Assembly: GCA_036374795.1 (NCBI GenBank)
Contig: DASUTC010000139.1
Span: forward strand, 1 to 32,144
Direction: 5' to 3'
Length of the DNA stretch: 32,144 bases
DNA from: Herpetosiphonaceae bacterium
GTDB lineage: Bacteria > Chloroflexota > Chloroflexia > Chloroflexales > Kallotenuaceae
Positions 15,467 through 24,646 of this stretch are shown piece after piece. The translations under genes were made by a program, and so were the position numbers. Below the pieces are notes generated by a model. That model was not told the DNA's origin and did no database searches. It saw nothing but the letters and a program-made list of their open reading frames with translations. Positions within the stretch are counted from its first letter, which is position 1. Each line of letters starts with the position of its first letter.

Positions 15467-15540
15467 GGGGACGCCCACCGCCGGGTGCCCATGCGGGTGC
15501 CCTCTGGGCATGGGCACCCGCATGGTGCCCGCCCCCGGCC
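15467..15540 (+). repeat. GGGTGCCC palindromic element, copy 1 (74 bp)
   Basis: The core is CCATGCGGGTGCCC (15489-15502) and its exact reverse complement (15512-15525) around a 9-base spacer, flanked by ggggacgcccacc and gcccccggcc. The same element occurs in reverse orientation at 19574-19660, where it has one extra 12-bp unit and one extra G. It lies between the small unknown gene and the D12 methyltransferase. Confidence 0.85.
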
Positions 15541-15594
15541 TATCGGCGCGTACACACTGGCAACGACGATCACACACGCGAAATTAGCGGCACT

Positions 15595-16485
15595 ATGCGC
15601 ATTCCACATCCCATTCCATATCAAGGCAGCAAGCGCAAGCTGGCGCGGGCGATCGTCGCGTGTTTTCCTGAGCGTGTCGATCGGCTGATCGAGCCATTCG
15701 CGGGATCGGCGGCGGTGACGATCGCGGCGGCCCATCATCAGGCCGCGCAGCGCTTCGTGCTGAACGACGCCAACGCGCCGCTGATGGAGCTGTGGCGCGC
15801 GATCATCGAGCAGCCGCACGACCTGGCGCGGCGCTACGAGCACCTGTGGCACGAGCAGCAGGGCCGCGAGCGCAGCTACTACGACGAGGTTCGGGCCGCG
15901 TTCAATCGGGCGCACGCGCCGCACGATCTGCTCTACCTGCTGGCGCGCTGTGTGAAGGCAGCGGTGCGCTATAACGCGCAGGGCGCGTTCAACCAGAGCG
16001 CGGATCATCGCCGCAAGGGCATGCGCCCCCAGACGATGCGGCAGCAGATCGTAGCGGCGGCGCATCTGCTGCGCGGGCGCGTGGCGCTGGCGGCAGGCGA
16101 TTACCGCGAGGCGCTGCATCTGGCGACGACAAAGGACGTTGTGTATCTCGATCCGCCCTATCAGGGCGTGTGGGGCCTGCGCGATCCGCGCTACATCCAG
16201 GGGCTAGCATGCGATGCGTTCGTCGCGACGCTCCACGATCTTAACGAGCGGAGCATCGCCTACATCGTCAGCTACGATGGACGCACCGGCGCGAAACACT
16301 TCGGGCAGCCGCTGCCGGGCTGGCTCAAGCTGACCCACCTTGAGATCGACGCGGGGCGGTCGGCGCAGGCGACGCTGCTCAGACGGTCCAGCCGCACGAT
16401 CGAGTCGCTGTACCTTTCGGAGGCGCTGGTCCGCCGCATCGATCTGGATCGGGCGCTGGCGCTGACGAGCTGCTGGCTCAGATAA
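15595..16485 (+). CDS. D12-class (Dam-like) adenine-specific DNA methyltransferase
   Basis: 296 residues. PYQGSKRK (8-15) is motif X of the D12 family, EPFAGSAAV (33-41) the SAM-binding motif and DPPYQG (186-191) the N6-adenine catalytic motif. The motif order is that of alpha-type enzymes such as Dam and DpnM. The start ATG at 15595 has no clear Shine-Dalgarno, but the motif X distance from the N-terminus is normal. No restriction enzyme lies beside it. GATC is very frequent in the surrounding DNA, so a GATC specificity is attractive but not shown by sequence. The palindromic repeat element ends 54 bp upstream. It lies about 11 kb from the proposed oriC. Confidence 0.88.
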   Translation: MRIPHPIPYQGSKRKLARAIVACFPERVDRLIEPFAGSAAVTIAAAHHQAAQRFVLNDANAPLMELWRAIIEQPHDLARRYEHLWHEQQGRERSYYDEVRAAFNRAHAPHDLLYLLARCVKAAVRYNAQGAFNQSADHRRKGMRPQTMRQQIVAAAHLLRGRVALAAGDYREALHLATTKDVVYLDPPYQGVWGLRDPRYIQGLACDAFVATLHDLNERSIAYIVSYDGRTGAKHFGQPLPGWLKLTHLEIDAGRSAQATLLRRSSRTIESLYLSEALVRRIDLDRALALTSCWLR

Positions 16486-16552
16486 GCCATCAAGGCTAAC
16501 GTTGTTCCAAACCGGCTGGATGTCCGGCTCGCGTTGCAAAGGGGTGGATAAG

Positions 16553-17650
<1,098 letters not shown>

Positions 17651-17793
17651 GAGCAAAGAACAAAGAAACAAGAGAACAAAGGAACAAAGGAACAAAGAAA
17701 CCGGGTGCCCTCTGGGCGCACAAAGGAACAAAGGAACAAGAGAACAAACGGGGAACCTTGAACTTGGAACTTGAAACTTGAAACTCGGAACTC
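17651..17793 (+). repeat. Composite intergenic repeat between potA and potB
   Basis: Three modules in order: an AACAAAG-rich tract with 7-8-nt period starting at the potA stop (17651-17698), a GGGTGCCC/TCT/GGGCGCAC core (17700-17721) with more AACAAAG (17722-17749), and an AACTTGAAA tract with 7-nt period (17751-17793). The potB ATG follows at 17799. The 22-bp core at 17700-17721 recurs identically at 30731-30752. Confidence 0.85.
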
Positions 17794-17798
17794 ATATC

Positions 17799-18686
17799 AT
17801 GGCTGTGATTCCAGAAAGCTCGATCGTTCGGACGCGCGAGGCCGTGAGGCGGCGCGAGCGGCTGCGTCTGTTTGGGCTGCTGCTACCGGGCTCACTCTGG
17901 CTGACCCTCTTTTTTCTGCTGCCGCTGGTGACGATCGTGATCTACAGCTTTCTGCGGCGATCCTCGACCGGCGACATCGACTGGACCTTCTCGCTCGACA
18001 ATTATGTTAAGCTGTTTACCTCGCCGCTCTACCTGACGATCTTCTGGCGCTCGTTCTGGCTGGCGATCGTGACGACGGTGATCTGCCTGCTGATCGGCTA
18101 TCCGCTGGCGTTCTTCATCGTGCGCCAGAGCGAGCGCTGGCGGGCCGCGCTGATCTTCGCGATCATGATCCCATTCTGGACCAACTTTCTGGTGCGGATC
18201 TATGCCTGGCAGTTTTTGCTCAACAACACCGGCCTGATCAACAGCCTGCTCGACGCGCTGGGCTATCCCCGGCTGAATATGATCAACACCACGGGCGCGG
18301 TGCTGACCGGCCTGGTCTATGGCGAGCTTCCTTTCATGGTGCTGCCGCTGTACGCCGTGCTGGAGCGCTTCGACTGGCGGCTGCTGGAGGCGGCGCAGGA
18401 TCTCTACGCCAACCGCTTCCGCGCCTTCTGGCACGTGATGCTGCCGCTGACGATGCCGGGCATTACCGCAGGCTCGATCCTGGTCTTCGTGCCGACGGTC
18501 GGGCAGTTTGTGGTGCCGGAACTGCTCGGCGGCTCCAAGGTTGCGGTGCTCGGTAATCAGCTTGCGATCCAGTTCAAGTCGGCCCAAAACCCGCCGTTTG
18601 GCTCGGCAATCGCGCTGGTCTTCATGGCAATCCTGACGCTGGCGGTGATGCTCTACTTCCGCGCGACGACGGAGGAAAGCCGATGA
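17799..18686 (+). CDS. potB: Polyamine ABC transporter permease PotB
   Basis: 295 residues from the ATG at 17799, placed just after the repeat tract; no good Shine-Dalgarno is present. About six transmembrane segments are visible, starting at FGLLLPGSLWLTLFFLLPLVTI. The EAA loop that contacts the ATPase is EAAQDLYANRFRAFWHV with LPLTMPGI. Residues such as PFWTNFLVRIYAW are typical of PotB/PotH. It forms the inner-membrane pore with PotC. Its TGA overlaps the PotC ATG, so the pair is translationally coupled. Confidence 0.92.
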   Translation: MAVIPESSIVRTREAVRRRERLRLFGLLLPGSLWLTLFFLLPLVTIVIYSFLRRSSTGDIDWTFSLDNYVKLFTSPLYLTIFWRSFWLAIVTTVICLLIGYPLAFFIVRQSERWRAALIFAIMIPFWTNFLVRIYAWQFLLNNTGLINSLLDALGYPRLNMINTTGAVLTGLVYGELPFMVLPLYAVLERFDWRLLEAAQDLYANRFRAFWHVMLPLTMPGITAGSILVFVPTVGQFVVPELLGGSKVAVLGNQLAIQFKSAQNPPFGSAIALVFMAILTLAVMLYFRATTEESR

Positions 18687-19558
18687 GCCTGTCGACCGAG
18701 CGCGCCAGCGCCGCGCCGCAGCCTGTCTCGAGCACCCGCGCGGCCCGCGCCCGCCGCAACTGGGCAAGCTGGGTGCTGGCGCTCAACGCGGCCTGGTCCT
18801 ACCTGTTTCTGTACGCGCCGATCCTGATCCTGATCCTGTTCTCGTTCAACCAGTCGCGATTCGGCGCGAAGTGGACCGGCTGGACGCTGGATTGGTACCG
18901 GCAGATGGTGCGGGACGATCGGATCGCCGATGCGTTCCAGACCACGATGCTAATCGCGATCACCTCGACGGTTATCGCCACGACGATCGGCACGATGCTG
19001 GCGCTGGCGCTGGAGCGCTACCGCTTTCGTGGGCGCACCGCGCTCGACGCCACGCTCTACCTGCCGATCATCATCCCCGACATCGTAATGGCGGTCGCGC
19101 TGCTGGCGTTCTTCTCGTTTACATTCCGCCTGCTCAACGCTACGTTTGGCCTGAGCATGCGCAACGGCCTTGCGACCGTGATTATCGCGCATGTGGCCTT
19201 CAATATCTCGTTTGTGACGGTGGTGGTGCGCGCCAGCCTGCGCAACTTCGATCGGCGGCTGGAAGAGGCCGCGCAAGACCTGGGAGCCAATCCGTGGCAG
19301 ACGTTTCGGCACGTGACGCTGCCGCTGATCATGCCCGGCATCATCGGCGGCGCGCTGATCGCCTTCACGCTCTCGCTCGATGACTTCGTGGTGACGTTCT
19401 TCACCAGCGGCCCCGGCGTCAACACGCTGCCGCTTGAGGTCTATAGCCGCGTGCGCAAAACGATCACGCCTGAGATCAACGCCGTCTCGACGCTGATGCT
19501 GCTCGGCTCGATCGTGCTGGTGGCCGCGTCGCTGCTGCTGCAAAGAAGGGGACGGTAG
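18683..19558 (+). CDS. potC: Polyamine ABC transporter permease PotC
   Basis: 291 residues; the start ATG overlaps the potB stop in ATGA. Six transmembrane segments are visible, beginning AAWSYLFLYAPILILILFSF with FNQSRF, a PotC/PotI-like opening. The EAA loop EEAAQDLGANPWQTFRHVTL and LPLIMPGIIGG are present. SLDDFVVTFFTSGPGVNTLPLEVYSRVRK is characteristic of the PotC/PotI family. The N-terminal tail of about 30 residues is Ala/Arg-rich and variable. The stop TAG is directly joined to an AACAAAG repeat. Confidence 0.92.
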   Translation: MSLSTERASAAPQPVSSTRAARARRNWASWVLALNAAWSYLFLYAPILILILFSFNQSRFGAKWTGWTLDWYRQMVRDDRIADAFQTTMLIAITSTVIATTIGTMLALALERYRFRGRTALDATLYLPIIIPDIVMAVALLAFFSFTFRLLNATFGLSMRNGLATVIIAHVAFNISFVTVVVRASLRNFDRRLEEAAQDLGANPWQTFRHVTLPLIMPGIIGGALIAFTLSLDDFVVTFFTSGPGVNTLPLEVYSRVRKTITPEINAVSTLMLLGSIVLVAASLLLQRRGR

Positions 19559-19572
19559 AACAAAGGGCCGCA
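19559..19572 (+). repeat. Short AACAAAG tract at the potC stop
   Basis: The potC TAG runs straight into aacaaagg, then GC-rich sequence leading into the inverted palindromic element. It is the shortest example of the stop-linked tract. Confidence 0.6.
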
Positions 19573-19573
19573 A

Positions 19574-19660
19574 GGCCGGGGGTGGGCACCATGCGGGTGC
19601 CCATGCCCAGAGGGCACCCGCATGGGCACCCGCATGGGCGCCCGGTGGTGGGCGTCCCCC
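19574..19660 (-). repeat. GGGTGCCC palindromic element, copy 2 (87 bp, inverted)
   Basis: Reverse-strand copy of the element at 15467-15540, with arms CCATGCGGGTGCCC (19589-19602) and GGGCACCCGCATGG (19612-19625). It differs by an extra 12-bp ATGCGGGTGCCC unit, one extra G and a few substitutions. Together the copies form inverted repeats around the D12 methyltransferase and potABC. Confidence 0.85.
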
Positions 19661-19680
19661 ATGATCTATCACCCTCTGCA

Positions 19681-19790
19681 AGAACAAAGAACAAAGGGAG
19701 CACCAAGAATTAGCAGCCAAGAACCACGGGCGGAGATCCCCGACCCCAGAATCCCTGGTCGTGGAACTGGAAACTTGGAACTTGGAACGC
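19681..19790 (+). repeat. AACAAAG, CACCAAGAA and AACTTGG tracts upstream of potD
   Basis: AACAAAG units at 19681-19696, then caccaagaa and ccaagaacc at about 19700-19726, then an AACTTGG tract with 7-nt period at 19763-19790. This repeats the module order seen between potA and potB. The remaining 98 bp up to potD include an AT-rich stretch around 19813-19860 that may hold the potD promoter, although I cannot place clear hexamers. Confidence 0.75.
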
Positions 19791-19888
19791 AAAACTGCTT
19801 CTTGCCAGGTGGTGTATATTTTGACTGTTTCGCGATCTTGTTCGCTTGATCCCTTATTCTTTTGTTCGCTATTCAAGGAGGATTACAG

Positions 19889-21211
19889 ATGAAACGATGG
19901 AGAGCGCTGCTGCCGGTGCTGCTGATCGCCGTGCTCGTCGCGTGTGGGCAGACGGGGAACCAGGCGAATCAGCCAGCGGCGAGCGTACCGACCTCGCCGA
20001 ATGCGGCGGCCCAGACATCGGTGCCCGAAGCGTCGCCCGCCGAAACCAGCGCTGCGGCGACACAGCCCGCCAATGAGGAGATCACCGTCTCGCCGGAGAC
20101 GATCACGGTCGAGCCACAGATGACAGAGACAGCCGCCGCAGGCTCCGCGACGGCAACAGCCGGAGGCTCCGGCCAGGCTCCAGGCGGCACCTCCACGGGC
20201 GAGATCGACTGTGGCGATAAGAGCAAGCTCGGCACGACGCTGCATATCTTCAGCTGGGCCGACTACTGGCCGGTCGAGGACGACAACAACCTGCTCGCAG
20301 ATTTTCAGGCGGCGTGCGGCGTCGAGGTGACGCTCGACACCTTCCCATCGAACGAGGACCTGGCGGCAAAGATTCGGGCCGGAAACTCCGGCTACGACAT
20401 CATCGTGCCGTCCGACTACATGGTCGGTATTCTGGCGGAAGAGGGACGGCTGCTGAAGCTCGACAAGTCGCTGATCCCGAACATCGCCAACCTAGACCAA
20501 AACCAGATGGGCCTGTACTACGATCCCAACAACGACTACTCGCTGCCCTACCAGTACGGCATGACCGGCATCGCGTTCAACAGCAAAGAGGTCACGCCCG
20601 CGCCGGATAGCTGGGCCGCGCTCTTCGATCCTGCGCAGCTCAAGCCGTACGAGAACAAAGTCAGCATGCTCGACGACGAGCGCGAAAGCGTCGGCGCGGC
20701 GCTCAAATACCAGGGCTACTCGTACAACGCGATCGATCCGCAAGAGCTGGCGAAGGCCAAAGAGGTCCTTCTGGCACAGAAGCCGCTCCTGGCACGCTAC
20801 GACTCGGAGAACGTCGCGGCGGGCCTGACCAGCGGCGAGATCGTGATGGCGCATGCCTGGAACGGCGCGGCGGCGCTGGCCCGCTCCGAAAATCCCGACA
20901 TTCAGTGGATCGTGCCCAAGGAAGGCGGCGTCATCTGGCAGGATAACCTGGCGATCCCGGCGGACGCGCCAGAACCGTACACCGCGCATGTGTTCATCAA
21001 CAACGTGCTCGACGGCAAGATCGGCGCGCGCATCACCGACTTCACCTACTACCTGACGCCCAACAAAGCGGCAGAGCCGCTGGTCAGCGAGGACGTGCGC
21101 CAGCTTCAATTCTATCCCGACGACGAGATGCGCAAGCGGCTGGAGTACATCGAGCGCAAGGGCGATCCCGCGCTCTACTCCGACATCTGGACCGAGATCA
21201 AAGGCCAGTAG
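19889..21211 (+). CDS. potD: Polyamine-binding lipoprotein PotD
   Basis: 440 residues. The ATG at 19889 has caaggaggattacag upstream. The lipoprotein signal MKRWRALLPVLLIAVLVAC gives Cys19. A disordered Ala/Thr/Pro/Glu linker runs to about residue 110. The binding domain begins GTTLHIFSWADYW, with FPSNEDLAAKIRAGNSGYDIIVPSDYMV and LPYQYGMTGIAFNSKEV, hallmark PotD/PotF segments where aromatic and acidic residues hold the amine. It delivers putrescine- or spermidine-type amines to PotBC. The long linker suggests tethering through a thick cell wall. It is separated from potC by the repeat region, so it may be transcribed separately and at a higher level. Confidence 0.92.
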   Translation: MKRWRALLPVLLIAVLVACGQTGNQANQPAASVPTSPNAAAQTSVPEASPAETSAAATQPANEEITVSPETITVEPQMTETAAAGSATATAGGSGQAPGGTSTGEIDCGDKSKLGTTLHIFSWADYWPVEDDNNLLADFQAACGVEVTLDTFPSNEDLAAKIRAGNSGYDIIVPSDYMVGILAEEGRLLKLDKSLIPNIANLDQNQMGLYYDPNNDYSLPYQYGMTGIAFNSKEVTPAPDSWAALFDPAQLKPYENKVSMLDDERESVGAALKYQGYSYNAIDPQELAKAKEVLLAQKPLLARYDSENVAAGLTSGEIVMAHAWNGAAALARSENPDIQWIVPKEGGVIWQDNLAIPADAPEPYTAHVFINNVLDGKIGARITDFTYYLTPNKAAEPLVSEDVRQLQFYPDDEMRKRLEYIERKGDPALYSDIWTEIKGQ

Positions 21212-21223
21212 ATGCCGTGCGGC

Positions 21224-21245
21224 GGGGCGGTCGATCGAGCGCCCC
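21224..21245 (+). terminator. Hairpin after potD
   Basis: GGGGCG and CGCCCC flank a self-complementary TCGATCGA centre, 12 bp after the stop. It has no T-run. It could reduce readthrough into the aldehyde dehydrogenase gene or stabilise potD mRNA. Confidence 0.35.
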
Positions 21246-21321
21246 ACCCAGGCCCACCCGCTACAGCTACTCTAAGCCACGCATAATCGCGACGATCAGA
21301 CACCTAGCGGAGGAATACTGT

Positions 21322-22785
21322 ATGGCCCCGATGATGTGGATCGACAATCAGCTCGTACCCAGCGCCGACGGCGCAACCTTCGCCGTCCACGATCCTGCCA
21401 CCGAAGAGGTGATCGACGAGGTGCCCAGGGGCAGCGCCGCCGACGCGCAGCGCGCCATCACGGCGGCAACCACAGCCTTTCGCGACTGGCGCAAAGTCAC
21501 CGCAGGCGAGCGCGCCGAGCTGCTGCACGAGGTTGCGCGGAAGCTCCGCGCGCGCGCTCAGGAGCTGGCGACGCTGCTGACACGCGAGGGCGGCAAGCCG
21601 CTCAAAGAAAACATCGACGAGATGAGCTGGTCGGCGGCGTGCTTCGACTACTACGCCGAGATGGGCCGCAACTCGCGGGGCCGCGTGATCCCCAGCGTGG
21701 AGCCGTCGCAGCTTGCGCTGGTGCTCAAGGAGCCGTACGGCGTCGTCGGATGCATCGTGCCGTGGAACTACCCGATCCTGCTCATGGCCTGGAAGGTGGC
21801 GCCCGCGCTGGCCGCTGGCAACACGGTTGTGCTCAAGCCCAGCGAGATGACGCCGCTCTCGACGCTGGCCTGCGCCGAGATCTTTGATCATCTACCGCCG
21901 GGCGTGGTCAATATCGTCACGGGCTACGGCGACGTCGGGCGCGAGCTGGTGGTCAGCCGGGGCACGCAGATGATCGCCTTCACCGGCAGCGCCGCGACAG
22001 GCCGCGAGATCGCCCGGCTGGCGGCGGAGCAGATCAAAAAAGTTCATCTTGAGCTGGGCGGCAAAGATGCGTTCATCGTCGCCGAAGATGCCGATCTCGA
22101 CGTGGCGGTGCCAGGCGTCGCCTGGGCCGCGCTGCTCAATGCTGGACAGGTCTGCACCTCCACAGAGCGCGTCTATGTCCACGAGAGCATCCGCAAGCCC
22201 TTCACCGATCGGCTGGTCGACTATGTTCGATCGCTGCGGCTCGGCCCCGGCATCGATCCGCAGACCGACATCGGCCCGGTGATCGGCGAGAAGTATCGCG
22301 CCAAAGTGGAGGAGCACGTCGACGAGGCCAGGGCGCAGGGCGCGAAGATCCTGACCGGCGGGCAGCGCCCCAAGCAGTTCGAGCGCGGCTACTTCTACGA
22401 GCCGACGGTGCTCACCAACCTTGATCACTCGTTCCGCATCATGCGCGAAGAAACCTTCGGCCCGACGATCCCGATCATGGCCTACTCGACCTTCGATGAG
22501 GCGATTGCCCTCGCCAACGACAGCGACTACGGCCTCGGTGCGAACCTCTTCACGCGCGATCCGCGCAAGGTCAAGCAGTACTACGAAGAGGTCAAGGCGG
22601 GCACGCTCTGGGTCAACGATCCGCTCACCGACAACGACGCGGGGCCGTTCGGCGGCATGAAGCTCAGCGGCGGCGCGCGCGAGCTGGGCCAGGAGGGACT
22701 CGAAGAGTTCATGGAGACAAAGCATGTTCACTGGGACTTCGAGATGCAGCCCAAGCCGTGGTGGTATCCGTACGGGGAAAAATAG
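21322..22785 (+). CDS. NAD(P)-dependent aldehyde dehydrogenase, paralogue 1
   Basis: 487 residues; gcggaggaatactgt precedes the ATG at 21322. VPWNYP (146-151, Asn149), FTGSAATGREI (NAD loop), LELGGKD (Glu244 general base) and NAGQVCTS (catalytic Cys278) are all intact. It oxidises an aldehyde to the acid through a thiohemiacetal. In this cluster the likely substrate is an aminoaldehyde such as 4-aminobutanal, or succinate semialdehyde, but specificity cannot be read from sequence. The C-terminus WDFEMQPKPWWYPYGE is shared with the paralogue at 24647, as is a 107-bp exact DNA identity at 21642-21748. It follows potD by 110 bp and its stop joins an AACAAC/AACAAAG tract. Confidence 0.9.
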   Translation: MAPMMWIDNQLVPSADGATFAVHDPATEEVIDEVPRGSAADAQRAITAATTAFRDWRKVTAGERAELLHEVARKLRARAQELATLLTREGGKPLKENIDEMSWSAACFDYYAEMGRNSRGRVIPSVEPSQLALVLKEPYGVVGCIVPWNYPILLMAWKVAPALAAGNTVVLKPSEMTPLSTLACAEIFDHLPPGVVNIVTGYGDVGRELVVSRGTQMIAFTGSAATGREIARLAAEQIKKVHLELGGKDAFIVAEDADLDVAVPGVAWAALLNAGQVCTSTERVYVHESIRKPFTDRLVDYVRSLRLGPGIDPQTDIGPVIGEKYRAKVEEHVDEARAQGAKILTGGQRPKQFERGYFYEPTVLTNLDHSFRIMREETFGPTIPIMAYSTFDEAIALANDSDYGLGANLFTRDPRKVKQYYEEVKAGTLWVNDPLTDNDAGPFGGMKLSGGARELGQEGLEEFMETKHVHWDFEMQPKPWWYPYGEK

Positions 22786-22850
22786 AACAACGGAACAAAG
22801 AACAACGGAACAGAGAAGCCGTGCGTTGTGTTCTTTGTTCTTTGTTCGTC
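22786..22850. repeat. AACAAAG tract with its own inverted copy
   Basis: Starts at the aldehyde dehydrogenase TAG with aacaacggaacaaag units (22786-22815), then reads ttctttgttctttgttc (22831-22847), the reverse complement of the same unit. The two halves could pair as a long imperfect hairpin. The acetyltransferase ATG follows at 22858. Confidence 0.8.
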
Positions 22851-22857
22851 CAAAGCT

Positions 22858-23322
22858 ATGACCGATCGCTACCGGATCACGCTCGAAGAATCGCCCGATC
22901 CCGCCGATACCGAGGCGCTTCGCCAGAGCCTCGACGCCTTCAACGAGGCGCATGTCGGCCCGACCAACTGGCGGCCCTTCGCGGTGTTCGTGCGCGACGC
23001 CAACAGCACGATCGTCGGCGGGCTGAGCGGCGGGACGTACTGGGGCTGGCTGTACGTCGAGATCTTCTGGCTCGACGAGCGGCTGCGGGGCCAGGGCTAC
23101 GGCAGCCGTCTGCTGGCGATGGCCGAGCACGAGGCGATGGAGCGCGGCTGCACCTACGCCCATCTCGACACGATGAGCTTCCAGGCGCTGCCGTTCTACG
23201 AACGTCACGGCTACAGCGTCTTCGGCGTGCTGGACGATATGCCCGCCGGATCGGGGCAGCGCCGCTTCTGGCTCAAAAAGACGCTTCAGCCGATCGAGCA
23301 GCCTACCATGAGCAACGGATGA
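22858..23322 (+). CDS. GNAT-family N-acetyltransferase
   Basis: 154 residues from the ATG at 22858; an upstream in-frame start would begin inside the repeat tract. VGGLSGGTYWGWLYVEIFWLDE leads into LRGQGYGSRLLAMAE, the acetyl-CoA pyrophosphate-binding motif A. ALPFYERHGYSVFGVLDD is motif B with the usual Tyr. It transfers acetyl from acetyl-CoA to an amine. In a polyamine cluster an amine acceptor such as spermidine or putrescine is plausible, but the family is too broad to say. It lies six bases upstream of the next gene and is certainly in the same transcript. Confidence 0.85.
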   Translation: MTDRYRITLEESPDPADTEALRQSLDAFNEAHVGPTNWRPFAVFVRDANSTIVGGLSGGTYWGWLYVEIFWLDERLRGQGYGSRLLAMAEHEAMERGCTYAHLDTMSFQALPFYERHGYSVFGVLDDMPAGSGQRRFWLKKTLQPIEQPTMSNG

Positions 23323-23328
23323 CATGCT

Positions 23329-24627
23329 ATGGACAATGCCAAAACCCGCGCCGCGTACGCCAAAGCCCGCTCGCTGATGCCCTACGGCGTCAGCTCCAAC
23401 TTCCGCTACTGGGGCAACGATGCCACGCCGGTGATCAGTCGCGGCGACGGCGGCTGCGTCTATGATGCCGACGGCAACGAGTACATCGACTACCGCCTCG
23501 GCTTCGGGCCGGTGATCCTGGGCCACGGCCATCCCGCCGTGGTCGAGCGCGTGCAGCAGGCGATCACGGGCGGTACCTGCTTCGCGCTAACCAGCGAGTG
23601 GGAGATTCGCGCCGCCGAGAAGCTGCTGCGGATGCTCAAGTGGCCCGACCTGATGCGCTGGACGACCAGCGGCACCGAGGCGACGATGCACGCGATCCGC
23701 ATTGCGCGCGCCCACACGGGCCGCGAGCGCATCCTCAAGTTCGAGGGCAACTACCACGGCAACCACGATTACCTGCTCTTCTCCACGGCGGGCGCGTGGC
23801 CCGGCTCGATGGGCAGCCGCCGCAGCCCGATCGCTGTCGCCAGCACCAGCGGCATTCCCCGGCACCTCACCGATTATGTGCTCACCCTGCCCTACAACGA
23901 CATCGAGCTGCTGGAGACGACCGTCGCGCGGGCCTGGCATGATCTGGCGGCGATCATCGTCGAGCCGGTGATGGGCAACTGCGCCGGGATCACGCCCGAC
24001 GCGGGCTTTCTTGAGACGATCCGCCGCCTGTGCGACGAGCACGGCATCGTGATGATCCTGGACGAGGTCAAGACCGGCTTTCGCATCGCCAACGGCGGCG
24101 CGGTCGAGGTCTATGGTGTCACGCCCGACATAGCGACGTACGCGAAGGCGCTCGGCAACGGCTTTCCGGTCGCGGCTATCGCCGGGCGGCGCGCGGTGAT
24201 GGAGACGATCGTGCCGGGACAGGTCTTGCAGGGCGGCACCTACTGCGGCAACGCCGTGGGCGTGGCGGCGGCGGATGCGGTGCTGGATCTGCTTGAGCGC
24301 GAGCCGGTGCTCGATCGGATCGCGGCGCAGGGCCGCAGGCTGATGCAGGGCCTCGACGAGATCCTGAGCCGCGCCGCGATTCCGCACCATCTGCTCGGCC
24401 ACGGCGCGATGTTTGGCCTGGTGCTATCCGAGGCCGCGCCCCGCGAGCATCGCGACTGGGCGCGCACCGACCGCGCGCGCTACGAGCACCTGATGCTTGG
24501 GCTGGTCCAGCGTGGCGTGATGCCCGATCTCGACTCGCGCGAGCCGTGGTTTTTGTGCGCCGCCCACGACGACGAACTGATCGCGCGGACGCTCGAAGTC
24601 TTCGAGGCCGTGGTCAAAACACTGTAG
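23329..24627 (+). CDS. Class III PLP aminotransferase, glutamate-1-semialdehyde aminomutase-like
   Basis: 432 residues. TSGTEATMHAIRIAR (113-127) binds the PLP phosphate, EGNYHGNHD (139-147) holds the stacking residues, LDEVKTGFR (244-252) gives the Asp that contacts the PLP nitrogen, and YAKALGNGFPVAA contains the Schiff-base Lys273. YRLGFGPVILGHGHP and the overall order are closest to HemL and related omega-aminotransferases. The context argues against haem synthesis and for transamination of an amine or amino acid such as putrescine, GABA or beta-alanine. No strong Shine-Dalgarno; the start is six bases after the acetyltransferase stop. It is followed 19 bp later by the second aldehyde dehydrogenase. 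Confidence 0.88.
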   Translation: MDNAKTRAAYAKARSLMPYGVSSNFRYWGNDATPVISRGDGGCVYDADGNEYIDYRLGFGPVILGHGHPAVVERVQQAITGGTCFALTSEWEIRAAEKLLRMLKWPDLMRWTTSGTEATMHAIRIARAHTGRERILKFEGNYHGNHDYLLFSTAGAWPGSMGSRRSPIAVASTSGIPRHLTDYVLTLPYNDIELLETTVARAWHDLAAIIVEPVMGNCAGITPDAGFLETIRRLCDEHGIVMILDEVKTGFRIANGGAVEVYGVTPDIATYAKALGNGFPVAAIAGRRAVMETIVPGQVLQGGTYCGNAVGVAAADAVLDLLEREPVLDRIAAQGRRLMQGLDEILSRAAIPHHLLGHGAMFGLVLSEAAPREHRDWARTDRARYEHLMLGLVQRGVMPDLDSREPWFLCAAHDDELIARTLEVFEAVVKTL

Positions 24628-24646
24628 CACGCGACGAGGTAACGCT

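Noticed and set aside
23329..24627. hemL for haem biosynthesis
   Set aside because: The fold matches, but no other haem gene is near and the operon partners are an acetyltransferase and aldehyde dehydrogenases.
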